Of a stretch of DNA of 64,000 nt, positions 9,481-18,344 are shown in pieces (position 1 is the first letter of the stretch; each line of letters starts with the position of its first letter). Made by a program: the position numbers and the translations under genes. The notes beneath the pieces were generated by a model. It searched no databases, had not been told where the DNA came from, and worked only from the letters and a program-made list of their open reading frames with translations. Source of the DNA: Novosphingobium pentaromativorans US6-1 (GTDB lineage Bacteria; Pseudomonadota; Alphaproteobacteria; Sphingomonadales; Sphingomonadaceae); the NCBI RefSeq assembly GCF_000767465.1, contig NZ_CP009291.1, forward strand, positions 2,451,001-2,515,000. The letters are read 5' to 3'.

Positions 9481-10536
9481 ATGCGACGCGGCGTGATCTA
9501 CTCCCTTCTTCGCCCCGCTCTGTTCCGAATCGATGCCGAAAAGGCCCATGGCCTCGCGCTCAAGGCCCTGAAGCACGCGCCGACGTCGCGGCCGCCGGCT
9601 TTCGCCCCCAGCCTCGCAACGCGAGTCGCGGGAATCGACTTCGCCAATCCGGTCGGCATGGCGGCCGGGTTCGACAAGGATGGCGAAGTGCCCGATGCCC
9701 TGCTCGGCCTGGGCTTCGGATTTGCCGAAGTCGGCTCGATCACGCCTTTGCCGCAAAGCGGCAATCCCAAACCGCGCCTTTTCCGCCTCGTAGAGGACCG
9801 CGCGGTGATCAATCGCATGGGATTCAACAATGGCGGCGCCCAGGCGGCGGTCGATCGGCTCGAAGCGCGGCTGGGCAGGCCCGGAGTCGTCGGCATCAAC
9901 ATTGGCGCGAACAAGGATTCGCCCGACCGCGTGGCCGACTATGCGACCATGGCCCGTCTCATGGCGCCGCTTGCCGGCTACCTGGCCGTCAACATTTCCA
10001 GTCCGAACACCCCGGGGCTACGCGCCCTGCAGGACGAATCGGCCCTGACCGGTCTGCTCGATGCCGTGATCGAGGCGCGCGGCGCGGTCTGCGGAGAAGA
10101 CGGACCGCCGATCTTCCTCAAGGTTGCGCCCGACCTCGAACCGGCGGACGTCGATGCGATCTCCCGCATTGCCATGGACCGCAAGCTGGGCGCGCTTATC
10201 GTTTCGAACACCACGATCTCCCGCCCTCCCCTCTCTTCTCCGCATGCCGGGGAAAGTGGCGGCCTCTCGGGCGCGCCGCTGCGCGACCTGGCCCAGCAGC
10301 GCCTGCGCGATTTCCGCAAGGCGACAGGTGGAGCGATGCCGCTGGTCGGTGTTGGCGGCATCGCCACGGCCGAAGACGCCTGGGCGCGCATTCGTGCCGG
10401 GGCCAGCCTCGTGCAGCTTTACAGTGCGATGGTTTACGAAGGACCGGGAATCGCCAAGGCGATCGCCAAGGGGCTGGAGCGGCTGATGAAGCGCGACGGG
10501 TTCGCGACCGTCGCCGAGGCCGTGGGGACCGAATGA
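9481..10536 (+). CDS. pyrD: dihydroorotate dehydrogenase (quinone), class 2
   Basis: 351 residues. Oxidises dihydroorotate to orotate in pyrimidine synthesis and hands electrons to quinone at the membrane. The class 2 N-terminal helix (SLLRPALFRIDAEKAHGLAL) is followed by FMN-binding segments VGMAAGFDKDGE and GLGFGFAEVGSIT, the INRMGFNNGG segment, the active-site Ser region NISSPNTPGLRALQ, and VSNTTISR and VGVGGIATAEDAW near the end. The start at 9481 is selected because the upstream extension of the frame covers the small RNA locus and lacks coding character. A GTG at 9493 is an alternative. Confidence 0.95.
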   Translation: MRRGVIYSLLRPALFRIDAEKAHGLALKALKHAPTSRPPAFAPSLATRVAGIDFANPVGMAAGFDKDGEVPDALLGLGFGFAEVGSITPLPQSGNPKPRLFRLVEDRAVINRMGFNNGGAQAAVDRLEARLGRPGVVGINIGANKDSPDRVADYATMARLMAPLAGYLAVNISSPNTPGLRALQDESALTGLLDAVIEARGAVCGEDGPPIFLKVAPDLEPADVDAISRIAMDRKLGALIVSNTTISRPPLSSPHAGESGGLSGAPLRDLAQQRLRDFRKATGGAMPLVGVGGIATAEDAWARIRAGASLVQLYSAMVYEGPGIAKAIAKGLERLMKRDGFATVAEAVGTE

Positions 10537-10699
10537 CCCGGACGGGCGGACCGCGTCCCCGTTCGGCGCGCGTCAGTGCGAGACTTGCCCCGGCAAGTGA
10601 ACCTGCGGCGATCTCGTGGGTTTTGACGGCGTGAAGGCTAGCCTTGCCGGTCCTCATCTGCCCGCCTAGACCGGCACCTGACGAGTTATACCGGAGCGG

Positions 10700-12514
10700 A
10701 TGCCACACATGGATCTTGCCGATTTCGACAAGAGTACGAACATCGTTTCGCTGTTCCTGGCGCGCGCGGACGCCCTGCGCGATGCCCCGATGCTGTGGAG
10801 CAAGCGCGGCGGCGATTGGATTTCGCTCAGCTGGGCGCAAGTGGCGCGCGAGGTCTGCCTGATCGCGCAATCGCTGCGGCAGATGGGCCTCAAGGCGGGC
10901 GACCGGGTTGTCATCGTCTCGGAAAACCGGCCCGAATGGTGCATCGCCGATCTCGGCATCATGGCGGCCGGCTGCGTTACCGTGCCGACCTACACGACCA
11001 ATACCGTGCGCGATCACATCCATATCCTCGAAAATTCGGGTGCTAGGGCTGCGATCGTCTCGACCGAGAAGCTGGCGCGCCAGCTTCTGCCGGCCATCGT
11101 CCAGACCGACCTGTGCCGCCATGTCGTGGGGATGGAGCGGGTCCCGGGGATGCAGGGCGGCGTTTACGAGACCTACGATTGGGACGCGCTCCTCACCGGC
11201 GATCCGGTGGCGGCGCGCGCCGAGGCTGAGGCGCGGCTGGTGGACGTCAACCGGCAGGACCTGGCCTGCATCATCTACACCAGCGGCACCGGCGGAGCGC
11301 CGCGCGGGGTGCGCCAGCATCACGGCATGTTGCTGACCAACATCGCCGGCGCGGCGGAGATCATCCGCGACGATTTCGGCTGGGATGCCGGAGAGACCTT
11401 CCTGTCCTTCCTCCCGCTCAGCCATGCCTATGAGCACACCGGCGGGCAGTTCTTCCCGATCGGCCTGGGCGGACAGATCTACTACGCCGAGGGCCTCGAC
11501 AAGCTGGCGTCCAATATCGAGGAAGTGCGCCCGACGATCATGGTCGTCGTGCCGCGCCTCTTCGAAGTCTTGCGCACGCGCATCATGAAGCAGATCGAAA
11601 AGCAGGGTGCCCTGCCCGCGCGGCTGATGCATCTGGCGCTGGCCGTGGCGGCGCGCAAGGCGGCCGGGCAACGGCGCCTGACCGACTATCCGCTGGACCT
11701 GCTGCTCGAACATACCCTGCGGCCCAAGATCCGCGCGCGCTTCGGCGGGCGCAACAAGGCGCTGGTTTCCGGAGGCGCGCCGCTCAATCCCGAAATCGGC
11801 GTATTTTTCGATGCGATGGGCCTGACCCTGCTGCAGGGCTATGGCCAGACCGAGGCCGGTCCGGTGATCAGCTGCAACCGGCCCGCGGCGGGGCTGGCGA
11901 TGGATACCGTGGGCCCGCCCTTGCGCGGGGTCGAGGTCCGGATTGCCGAGGATGGCGAGATCCTGACCCGCGGCGAACTGGTCATGCATGGCTACTGGCA
12001 GAACGAGGCGGCCTCGGCCAATGTCCTGATCGAAGGCTGGCTGCATACCGGCGACATCGGCCATTTCGACGATGCCGGGCGGATCAGGATCACCGACCGC
12101 AAGAAGGACATGATCGTCAACGACAAGGGCGACAACATCTCGCCCCAGAAAGTCGAATCGATGCTGACCCTGCAGCCGGAAATCGCGCAGGCCATGGTCA
12201 GCGGCGACCGGCGGCCCTACGCCGTCGCGCTCATCGTACCCGATGCGGACTGGGCGCTGGAGTGGAGCCGTCTCAACGACATTCCCTTCGACATCAGGGC
12301 CCTTCAGGACCTGCCCGTGTTCCGCAACGCGATCCGCGGCGCCATCGACCGGGTCAATGCCGATCTCTCTGTCATCGAAAAGGTTCGCCAGTTCGTCTTC
12401 GCCGACGAACCATTCTCGATCGAGAACGAGATGATGACGCCCAGCTTGAAGATCCGTCGCCACAAGGTGCGCGAGGCCTACGGCGAGCGGATCGACCTTC
12501 TCTACCGCAACTGA
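10700..12514 (+). CDS. long-chain acyl-CoA synthetase (AMP-binding, FadD15-like)
   Basis: 604 residues. ANL-superfamily ligase that activates a fatty or aryl-alkyl acid through an acyl-AMP to its CoA thioester. The P-loop is IIYTSGTGGAPRGV, in which the usual T-T-G-K is T-G-G-A; later motifs are intact: SGGAPLNPEI, LLQGYGQTEAGPVIS, WLHTGDIGHFDDAG and RITDRKKDMIVNDKG, ending with the hinge and the mobile C-terminal domain. The FSENNVAL-type cap of short-chain enzymes is absent and length fits long-chain synthetases. Start may be 10700 or the ATG at 10709. It stands alone, 163 bases after pyrD; that gap shows no clear terminator. Confidence 0.9.
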   Translation: MPHMDLADFDKSTNIVSLFLARADALRDAPMLWSKRGGDWISLSWAQVAREVCLIAQSLRQMGLKAGDRVVIVSENRPEWCIADLGIMAAGCVTVPTYTTNTVRDHIHILENSGARAAIVSTEKLARQLLPAIVQTDLCRHVVGMERVPGMQGGVYETYDWDALLTGDPVAARAEAEARLVDVNRQDLACIIYTSGTGGAPRGVRQHHGMLLTNIAGAAEIIRDDFGWDAGETFLSFLPLSHAYEHTGGQFFPIGLGGQIYYAEGLDKLASNIEEVRPTIMVVVPRLFEVLRTRIMKQIEKQGALPARLMHLALAVAARKAAGQRRLTDYPLDLLLEHTLRPKIRARFGGRNKALVSGGAPLNPEIGVFFDAMGLTLLQGYGQTEAGPVISCNRPAAGLAMDTVGPPLRGVEVRIAEDGEILTRGELVMHGYWQNEAASANVLIEGWLHTGDIGHFDDAGRIRITDRKKDMIVNDKGDNISPQKVESMLTLQPEIAQAMVSGDRRPYAVALIVPDADWALEWSRLNDIPFDIRALQDLPVFRNAIRGAIDRVNADLSVIEKVRQFVFADEPFSIENEMMTPSLKIRRHKVREAYGERIDLLYRN

Positions 12515-12557
12515 GGCAGCGCCGGCATGCGAAACCGGCGGCGGCCAGTGCCGGCGA

Positions 12558-13673
12558 TCAGGGCACGAGCGTGGTGAACAGGTAAGTCGCGAAGATCACG
12601 AGGTGGACCATGCCCTGCACCAGCGTGGTGCGGCCCGTGCTCAGCGTCAGCGTCGCCACGACCAGCGTAAGTCCGAGCAGGACGATCGATTTCATCGAAA
12701 GCCCCAGCTCGAGATCGAGTCCCATGCCGAGCGAGGTCAGGGCCACGGCCGGGATGGTCAGGCCGATGGTCGCCAGGGCCGACCCGATAGCGAGGTTGAG
12801 GCTCGTCTGGACACGGTTCGCCTTGGCCGCGCTGATCGCTGCGAAGCTTTCCGGAGCAAGGACAAGGGCGGCGATGATGATGCCGACCATTGCGTGCGGT
12901 GCGCCCATGGCCGAGACGCCAGCCTCTATCGATGGCGAGAGCGCTTTGGCGAGCATGACGACGCCGATCAGGGCCAGGGGCAGGAGTGCACCTGCGGCCA
13001 GCGCCTTGTTGCGCGGGACCTCGACATGGTGGTCGATGCCATCCGGATCTTCGAAGAGGAAGTGGTCGCGATGCCGGATGGTCTGCGCGACGACGAACGT
13101 GGCGTAAAGGATCAGCGAGATCGCCGCGACGAAGGCAAGCTGCTTGGCATTGTAGAACGGGCCGGGCTCGCTCGTGGTGAAATTGGGCAGGACCAGCGTC
13201 AGGATCGAGAGGGTCGCCACCATCGCCAGCCCGTGGTTGACGCCCGACTGGGTATAGCCCTGCTCGTGATGGCGGCGGCCGCCCATCAGCAGGCAAACGC
13301 CGACGATGCCGTTGATCGTGATCATCATCGCGGCGAACACGGTGTCGCGCGCCAGCGACTGCGCCCCTGCGCCTTCGCTCAGCATGATCGATACGATCAG
13401 CGAGGTTTCGATCACGGTCACCGCAAAGGCCAGGATCAGCGTCCCGAACGGCTCTCCCACACGGTGGGCGATGGCTTCGGCGTGATAGACCGCGGACATG
13501 ATCGCGCCGCCCAGCACAACGGCCAGACCTGCGGTCAGCGCGATCCCCGAGGGCTTGCCCAGGGCGATGGCGGCAAGTGCAAGCAGTGGCACCGCGATCG
13601 ACCACGGCGCGAGGCCGAAGGTGGGAAATCCCGGTGAAGTCTTTGGCGAGGCATCGGTTTCGGCGTCGGTCAT
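12558..13673 (-). CDS. calcium/proton antiporter (ChaA/CaCA-type)
   Basis: 371 residues and about 10-11 hydrophobic segments. Two inverted halves each carry an acidic alpha-repeat: VTVIETSLIVSIML (about 95-108) and LVLAPESFAAISAAKANRVQ (about 260-280), typical of Ca2+/H+ exchangers of the CaCA superfamily. Located in the cytoplasmic membrane, it would expel Ca2+ (or Na+/K+) in exchange for protons. The ATG at 13673 gives a short hydrophilic tail before the first membrane segment; the frame extends further upstream without coding character. It converges with the acyl-CoA synthetase gene. Confidence 0.88.
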   Translation of the reverse strand: MTDAETDASPKTSPGFPTFGLAPWSIAVPLLALAAIALGKPSGIALTAGLAVVLGGAIMSAVYHAEAIAHRVGEPFGTLILAFAVTVIETSLIVSIMLSEGAGAQSLARDTVFAAMMITINGIVGVCLLMGGRRHHEQGYTQSGVNHGLAMVATLSILTLVLPNFTTSEPGPFYNAKQLAFVAAISLILYATFVVAQTIRHRDHFLFEDPDGIDHHVEVPRNKALAAGALLPLALIGVVMLAKALSPSIEAGVSAMGAPHAMVGIIIAALVLAPESFAAISAAKANRVQTSLNLAIGSALATIGLTIPAVALTSLGMGLDLELGLSMKSIVLLGLTLVVATLTLSTGRTTLVQGMVHLVIFATYLFTTLVP

Positions 13674-13830
13674 GGCGCCGTTATAGGTCAACCGCTCCGG
13701 ATAGCCATTGCAGCGATGTGAAAGACGGGAGACCGGCCAGGTCATCGGCCGGACGTGCGGTAACGGCAAAAATCGTGCTAGGCTGCGCCCATGGCAGTTT
13801 GAAACATAAGGCAACCGGGGAGATCGAACG

Positions 13831-14925
13831 CTGGCCTGCAGACCGCAACGCTTAACCACCCTCTTTTATCTGATTATCGCAGCTCTGGCCGCGGCCCTGG
13901 CGCCAGTTGCCGCTTCGGCGCAAGAAGAACAGGACCGGCTCGTCGTCGCCACGCGCGAAGCGCCGCCTTTCGCCATGAAGGACCCCGACGGCGACTGGAG
14001 CGGCCTGGCGATTGACTTGTGGCGGCGCATCGCTGCCGAGCGCGGCTACGACTACCGTTTCGTCGAATCCGACCTTTCCGGCATGATCGATGGCGTCGCC
14101 GATGGCCGCTACGATGCCAGCGTCGGGGCCCTGACGATCACGTCCGGGCGCGAAACCAAGGTCGATTTCACCCATCCCTTCTATCCGACCGGTTTCGGGA
14201 TCGCGGTCCACAAGTCGCCGCGCACGTGGCTTTCGCTGATGCGCAATTTCTTCACGATCGATTTCCTCAAGGCCGTGCTGGCACTTTGCGCCTTGCTGCT
14301 GATCGTGGGCTTCCTGTTCTGGCTGGTCGAGCGGCGTCACAATCCCGAGGAATTCGGCGAGGGCGCCGAGGGGATCGGTTCGGGCTTCTGGTTCTCGGCA
14401 GTGACGATGACGACGGTTGGCTATGGCGACAAGGCGCCGCGCACGCCGGCGGGCAAGGCTATTGCCCTGGTCTGGATGTTCGCTGCGATCCTGATCATTT
14501 CGACCTTCACCGGCATGATCGCCTCGTCGCTGACGGCGGGGCGGCTCTCCGGCGCGGTAACCGGGCCGGACGACCTGCCCGGCGTCAACGTGGGTTCGAT
14601 CCGCCATTCTGCGACCGACGAATGGCTGACGGGGGAAGGAATCGGCTTCACCGGCTATCCCGATGTCGCAGCGGGTCTCGCCGCACTGAGCGCGGGCAAG
14701 ATCGACGCCTTCGTCTATGACGAGCCGCTGCTGCGCTACATGGTGCGCAAGGGTGACGATGAGGAACTGGGGATGCTGCCCGGAACATTCGGGCGGCAGG
14801 ATTACGGCATTGCGCTGCGACAGGGCAGTGCCTTGCGCGAGCCGGTCGACATATCCCTGCTGGCGCAAGTGGAAGGACCGGAGTGGCGCGACGAGATCCG
14901 CAAGACGCTTGGCAAGCGCAACTGA
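13831..14925 (+). CDS. GluR0-like ligand-gated potassium channel (periplasmic binding domain split by channel core)
   Basis: About 364 residues. A signal peptide (TLFYLIIAALAAALAPVAASA) leads into lobe 1 of a type 2 solute-binding domain (LVVATREAPPFAMKDPDG ... GALTITSGRETKVDFTHPF). A membrane helix (about 130-155), a pore loop with the K+ filter in TMTTVGYGD, and a second helix (about 200-220) follow, then lobe 2 (GVNVGSIRHSATDEW ... DAFVYDEPLLRY). This is the order of prokaryotic ionotropic glutamate receptors. No ATG, GTG or TTG occurs in frame between the upstream stop (13807) and 13975, which would cut off the signal peptide and half of lobe 1; CTG at 13831, eight bases after GGGGAG, is the best start. 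Confidence 0.85.
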   Translation: MACRPQRLTTLFYLIIAALAAALAPVAASAQEEQDRLVVATREAPPFAMKDPDGDWSGLAIDLWRRIAAERGYDYRFVESDLSGMIDGVADGRYDASVGALTITSGRETKVDFTHPFYPTGFGIAVHKSPRTWLSLMRNFFTIDFLKAVLALCALLLIVGFLFWLVERRHNPEEFGEGAEGIGSGFWFSAVTMTTVGYGDKAPRTPAGKAIALVWMFAAILIISTFTGMIASSLTAGRLSGAVTGPDDLPGVNVGSIRHSATDEWLTGEGIGFTGYPDVAAGLAALSAGKIDAFVYDEPLLRYMVRKGDDEELGMLPGTFGRQDYGIALRQGSALREPVDISLLAQVEGPEWRDEIRKTLGKRN

Positions 14926-14963
14926 CCGTCAGCCGGGGGTGACGGCGTCACCCCCCATGGCTT

Positions 14964-15491
14964 TCAGGCGGCTTCTTTCTCGATGAACTCGGGATAGAAG
15001 CTGGGTTCGCGGTCCGACCAGCCCGGCGCAGTGGCGGCGGCTTCGCTGATCGAATGAAGCAGCATCTTGCGGCGGTCGGGGCGGATCTGCGGCAGGGCCG
15101 CTGCACCGCAGAACGCGCCGGGCAGCCAAGGCCGGGCCCAGGCGCCGAGCAGGCGCTCGTAGAGAAAGCGATAGGCCGAAAACGTGGTGATGCGTTCCTG
15201 GGCCAGGTCGAAAGCCGACATGCGCACGAGCTTGCCCATGAAGGTTTCCAGATCCTCGAACCGGCTGTCGTCCGGGCGCATCGCGCGCAGGGCCTTGAGG
15301 TCCTGGTAAGCGACGTACTGGCGGCGGATCGAGCTGAACTCGTCGGCGTCGCGCGCCCAGAGCTTGAAAGCGTCCTGGCGGCCAAGCCCGACATCGAGGC
15401 TGCGCCGGATGTAGCGCTGTTCGCTTGCAGAAAAGCTGGCGAACTCCCGCAGTTCGCTGATCGTCAGAGTGGCCGTGCCTGCGTAAGACAT
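14964..15491 (-). CDS. conserved-looking hypothetical protein, 175 aa
   Basis: A soluble, mostly helical 175-residue protein (SASEQRYIRRSLDVG, DEFSSIRRQYVAYQDL, DLETFMGKLVRM) with no signal peptide. I do not recognise the family. The ATG at 15491 is preferred to the longer start at 15548 because the extra residues overlap AT-rich promoter-like sequence. It converges with the channel gene, 38 bases apart. Confidence 0.65.
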   Translation of the reverse strand: MSYAGTATLTISELREFASFSASEQRYIRRSLDVGLGRQDAFKLWARDADEFSSIRRQYVAYQDLKALRAMRPDDSRFEDLETFMGKLVRMSAFDLAQERITTFSAYRFLYERLLGAWARPWLPGAFCGAAALPQIRPDRRKMLLHSISEAAATAPGWSDREPSFYPEFIEKEAA

Positions 15492-15537
15492 GATCGTCGT
15501 CCCGATGACGCGAAGTAATCCCCCTCGCGTCAACGAG

Positions 15538-15571
15538 TTAACCATCAAGTGTTTACCAATGCGTTAACTAT
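15538..15571. promoter_or_regulatory. possible CtrA-type sites upstream of the 175-aa gene
   Basis: Within this AT-rich stretch are TTAACCAT (15538-15545), TTAACTAT (15564-15571) and TTAC-N7-TTAA (15553-15567), which resemble the CtrA half-site TTAACCAT and the full site TTAA-N7-TTAA with one mismatch. They lie 47-80 bases upstream of the ATG at 15491. CtrA control is an inference from site resemblance only. Confidence 0.3.
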
Positions 15572-15638
15572 GCAATCGTTGGCTAACGGAGGCCGGCGCA
15601 AGACGTTTGTGCAAGGTTTCCGCAGGGACTCGCGGGAT

Positions 15639-16421
15639 TCAGATGAGTCCCGCCAGCGGGCTCGACGGATCGGCGTAGCGGCGGGTGGCCATGCGTCCGG
15701 CAAGATAGGCGTCGCGGCCGGCCTCGACGGCGAGCCGCATCGCGCGAGCCATGCGAATCGGGTCGCGCGCTTCGGCGATGGCGGTGTTCATTAGCACGCC
15801 TTCGCAGCCCAGTTCCATCGCCACCGAAGCGTCCGATGCCGTGCCCACGCCGGCATCGACGAGGACCGGGACGCTGGCGCCTTCGACGATCAGGCGGATC
15901 GTGACCTTGTTCTGGATACCCAGCCCCGAACCGATCGGCGCGCCCAGCGGCATGATCGCCACGGCGCCCGCTTCCTCCAGCTGCTTGGCCGCGATCGGGT
16001 CGTCGGCGCAGTAGACCATCGGCTTGAAGCCCTCTGCGGCAAGCACTTCGGTTGCCTTGAGCGTTTCGCGCATGTCCGGATAGAGCGTGCGCGCTTCGCC
16101 CAGCACTTCCAGCTTCACCAGGTCCCAGCCGCCCGCTTCGCGCGCCAGGCGCAGGGTGCGGATCGCCTCTTCGGCGTTGAAGCAGCCAGCGGTGTTGGGC
16201 AGGTAGGTGATCTTCTTCGGGTCGATGAAGTCGGTCAGCATCGGCGCCTTGGGGTCGGAGATGTTGACCCGGCGCACCGCCACCGTGACGATTTCCGCGC
16301 CCGAGGCTTCGACCGCCGCGGCGTTCTGCTCGAAGTCCTTGTACTTGCCGGTGCCCACGATCAGGCGCGAGCGGAATGTGCGGCCGGCAACGGTCCAGGT
16401 GTCTGCGGAGGTATCGGTCAA
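15639..16421 (-). CDS. thiG: thiazole synthase ThiG
   Basis: 260 residues, a complete (beta/alpha)8 enzyme that builds the thiazole phosphate ring of thiamine from deoxyxylulose phosphate, an imine and the ThiS thiocarboxylate. Seen are [15 protein letters not shown] at the start, the Schiff-base lysine in [18 protein letters not shown] (about residue 100), [18 protein letters not shown] phosphate loop (here [16 protein letters not shown]) and [17 protein letters not shown]. It lies 90 bases downstream of thiS on the same strand. Confidence 0.95.
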   Translation of the reverse strand: MTDTSADTWTVAGRTFRSRLIVGTGKYKDFEQNAAAVEASGAEIVTVAVRRVNISDPKAPMLTDFIDPKKITYLPNTAGCFNAEEAIRTLRLAREAGGWDLVKLEVLGEARTLYPDMRETLKATEVLAAEGFKPMVYCADDPIAAKQLEEAGAVAIMPLGAPIGSGLGIQNKVTIRLIVEGASVPVLVDAGVGTASDASVAMELGCEGVLMNTAIAEARDPIRMARAMRLAVEAGRDAYLAGRMATRRYADPSSPLAGLI

Positions 16422-16511
16422 GGTTCGCTTCCTTTCGGGGAGGCGCGGTAAGCGGGAAGGGCGGGGGTTACAAGGCTTGCAGGTATCAGGCGAGCCGACA
16501 TCGCATCGGCG

Positions 16512-16724
16512 TCAGCCGCCGCCGACGAAGTGGACGATCTCCAGCACGTCGCCATCGCCCAGCGGCACGTCGGCGAGAGTCGAACGCGGCGCGATTTCGC
16601 CGTTGTGCTCTACCGCGACTTTCTTCGGGTCCAGGCCAAGGCTGGTGACGAGGTCGGCGATGCTCGAGCCGGAAGCGGCCCGGCGCGGTTCGCCGTTGAC
16701 GGTGAGCGAGAGTTCTGCGGCCAT
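16512..16724 (-). CDS. thiS: sulfur carrier protein ThiS
   Basis: 70 residues with a ubiquitin-like fold: LSLTVNGEPRR at the start, a helix around SSIADLVTSLGLDPKKVAVE, and the obligatory C-terminal Gly-Gly (FVGGG). The C-terminal thiocarboxylate donates sulfur to ThiG. It precedes thiG, as usual, and follows the MerC-type gene by 47 bases; no TPP riboswitch is visible in that short gap. Confidence 0.93.
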   Translation of the reverse strand: MAAELSLTVNGEPRRAASGSSIADLVTSLGLDPKKVAVEHNGEIAPRSTLADVPLGDGDVLEIVHFVGGG

Positions 16725-16771
16725 GACCCCGCAGATAGCGTGCCTTCCTGTCAGCGCAAGGCCAAGGCGGA

Positions 16772-17155
16772 TCAGGAGTGGACGTGGCTGCGCAAGTTGG
16801 TGATGTGGGCAAGCGCCACGAGGCTGACGCCCAGCACGGTCAGCACCGCTTCGGGCAGGCCGTGGCCCACCGCAATCGCCATGGCCATCAGCGCCAGTCC
16901 GAGCCCGCCGACGATCATCGGCCCGACGCGGCCGTGACGCATCACGCCGAAACCGAGCGAGACGAGACCGACCACGAGCGCCAAGGCGAGGCCAACCCGG
17001 TGGATCGCGGGAGAAAGCAGGACTTCGCCGCCCAGGCCGAGAATGCCGACGAGAACCACGCCAAGGATGCAATGCACGGCGCACAGCCCGCTCAGGACGA
17101 TGCCTGCACGGTCAAGCCGGTTGCGAATCGATAACAGGGCGCTGCGCATGGCCAT
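16772..17155 (-). CDS. MerC-domain membrane protein, probably zinc-responsive
   Basis: 127 residues and four hydrophobic segments. The first carries the metal-binding cysteine pattern GLCAVHCILG (C-x3-C), followed by LSPAIHRVGLALALVVG and two more helices, ending in a His-containing tail (HITNLRSHVHS). MerC-domain proteins move heavy metals across the inner membrane; chromosomal alphaproteobacterial members are often zinc-related. A Zur-like palindrome sits 12-23 bases upstream. Starts at 17155 and 17149 are both possible; the longer open frame to 17287 crosses the palindrome and is not used. Confidence 0.85.
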   Translation of the reverse strand: MAMRSALLSIRNRLDRAGIVLSGLCAVHCILGVVLVGILGLGGEVLLSPAIHRVGLALALVVGLVSLGFGVMRHGRVGPMIVGGLGLALMAMAIAVGHGLPEAVLTVLGVSLVALAHITNLRSHVHS

Positions 17156-17162
17156 GCAGATA

Positions 17163-17182
17163 TGTAATGTTGTAACATCAAT
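17163..17182. promoter_or_regulatory. Zur-like operator
   Basis: ATGTT-GT-AACAT at 17167-17178 closely matches the core of alphaproteobacterial Zur boxes (ATGTTATAACAT), with AT-rich flanks. It lies just upstream of the MerC-type gene start (17155) and about 70 bases from the divergent ctaA start. Confidence 0.6.
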
Positions 17183-17250
17183 CAAGGGGCAATGCGCCGA
17201 TTCACGCAGCCTCTTGCGCAAGTCGCCGCAAAACCGCAGGGAGTTGCGCC

Positions 17251-18339
17251 ATGAGAGTTGCAGACGGTCGCCCGATAATAGGCACATCAGACGATATCAC
17301 GCCGATGGTTCGGTGGCTGCTTTGCGTGGCAGCGCTCGTCATCCTTATCGTCGCGGTTGGCGGGATCACGCGATTGACCGAATCCGGTCTTTCGATCACC
17401 CAGTGGAAGCCGATCACCGGGGCCATCCCGCCCCTGACCGAGGCGCAGTGGCAGGCTGAATTCGCCGGCTACAAGCAGATTCCCCAGTATGTCGACGTGA
17501 ACGGGCCGGCCGGCATGACGCTGGCGCAGTACAAGTTCATCTATTTCTGGGAATGGGTGCACCGCCTGCTGGCGCGTCTGATCGGTCTGGCCTTCGCACT
17601 GCCGCTCGCATGGTTCTGGCTCAAGCGCACGATCCCGCTGGGGTACAAGCCGCGGCTTCTCGCGCTGCTTGCCCTGGGCGGACTGCAGGGTGCGGTCGGC
17701 TGGTGGATGGTGTCGTCGGGCCTCTCTCCCGAAGCGCTCGACCGGGTGAGCCACTTCCGCCTTGCCGCGCACCTTCTTACCGCGCTGGTCACGCTGGGCG
17801 GCCTGATCTGGACCGCGCTCGACCTTGCGCAGCTGCGTCTCGGCCAGCCACCGGCCCGCGTGACCCGCTTCGGCGGTATCGTGCTGGCCATGCTGGCCTT
17901 CCAATTGTTCATGGGCGCGATGGTCGCCGGTCTTCGCGCGGGCTACGTGGCCGGGGCCGGCTGGTTCAATCCCGGGGCCTGGCCGCTGATGCAGGGCAGC
18001 CTCTTCCCCGACGGCGTCGAATGGGGGCTGGGGCCGCTCCACGTCCTGTTCAGCGATCCGTACATGACCCATTTCATCCATCGCTGGTGGGCCTGGGCCG
18101 TTGTCGCCGCGCTCGTCGTCCTGTCCCGCCATATGCGCGCCTTGCGCGCACGCGGGACTTCAGTGGCCATCCACTGCGCCTTTGGAACACAGATCCTGCT
18201 CGGTATCTTCACCGTGTGGTCGGGCGTCACCCTGTGGATCGCCGTGGCGCACCAGCTCTGCGCCGCCTTGCTCGTGGCCGTGACGGTCTGGGGCGTCCAC
18301 ATTCTGGGGCGGCGCGACATGGTTGGCCTCGGCGTCTGA
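17251..18339 (+). CDS. ctaA: heme A synthase (COX15/CtaA)
   Basis: 362 residues with eight predicted membrane helices. Converts heme O to heme A for aa3-type cytochrome oxidase. Conserved features: GITRLTESGLSITQWKPITG after the first helix, then the heme-ligand histidines in WEWVHRLLARLIG, HFRLAAHLLTAL, MTHFIHRWWAW and VAHQLCAALLVAV. Length fits the alphaproteobacterial/mitochondrial form. ATG 17251 follows GCAGGGAG. cutA begins five bases after its stop. Confidence 0.95.
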   Translation: MRVADGRPIIGTSDDITPMVRWLLCVAALVILIVAVGGITRLTESGLSITQWKPITGAIPPLTEAQWQAEFAGYKQIPQYVDVNGPAGMTLAQYKFIYFWEWVHRLLARLIGLAFALPLAWFWLKRTIPLGYKPRLLALLALGGLQGAVGWWMVSSGLSPEALDRVSHFRLAAHLLTALVTLGGLIWTALDLAQLRLGQPPARVTRFGGIVLAMLAFQLFMGAMVAGLRAGYVAGAGWFNPGAWPLMQGSLFPDGVEWGLGPLHVLFSDPYMTHFIHRWWAWAVVAALVVLSRHMRALRARGTSVAIHCAFGTQILLGIFTVWSGVTLWIAVAHQLCAALLVAVTVWGVHILGRRDMVGLGV

Positions 18340-18344
18340 CGGCC

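Noticed and set aside
10196..12463. 755-codon open frame on the minus strand
   Set aside because: A shadow of the acyl-CoA synthetase gene caused by high third-position GC; low-complexity, no motif.
12522..12540. GC-rich hairpin GCCGG...CCGGC between the acyl-CoA synthetase and antiporter genes
   Set aside because: Five-base stem and no T-run on either strand, so not supported as a terminator.
15625..15651. Inverted repeat GGGACTC/GAGTCCC at the thiG 3' end
   Set aside because: No T-run follows and it overlaps the coding end; may be chance in GC-rich sequence.
16725..16771. Possible TPP riboswitch before thiS
   Set aside because: The gap is only 47 bases and lacks a CTGAGA-type thi-box arrangement.
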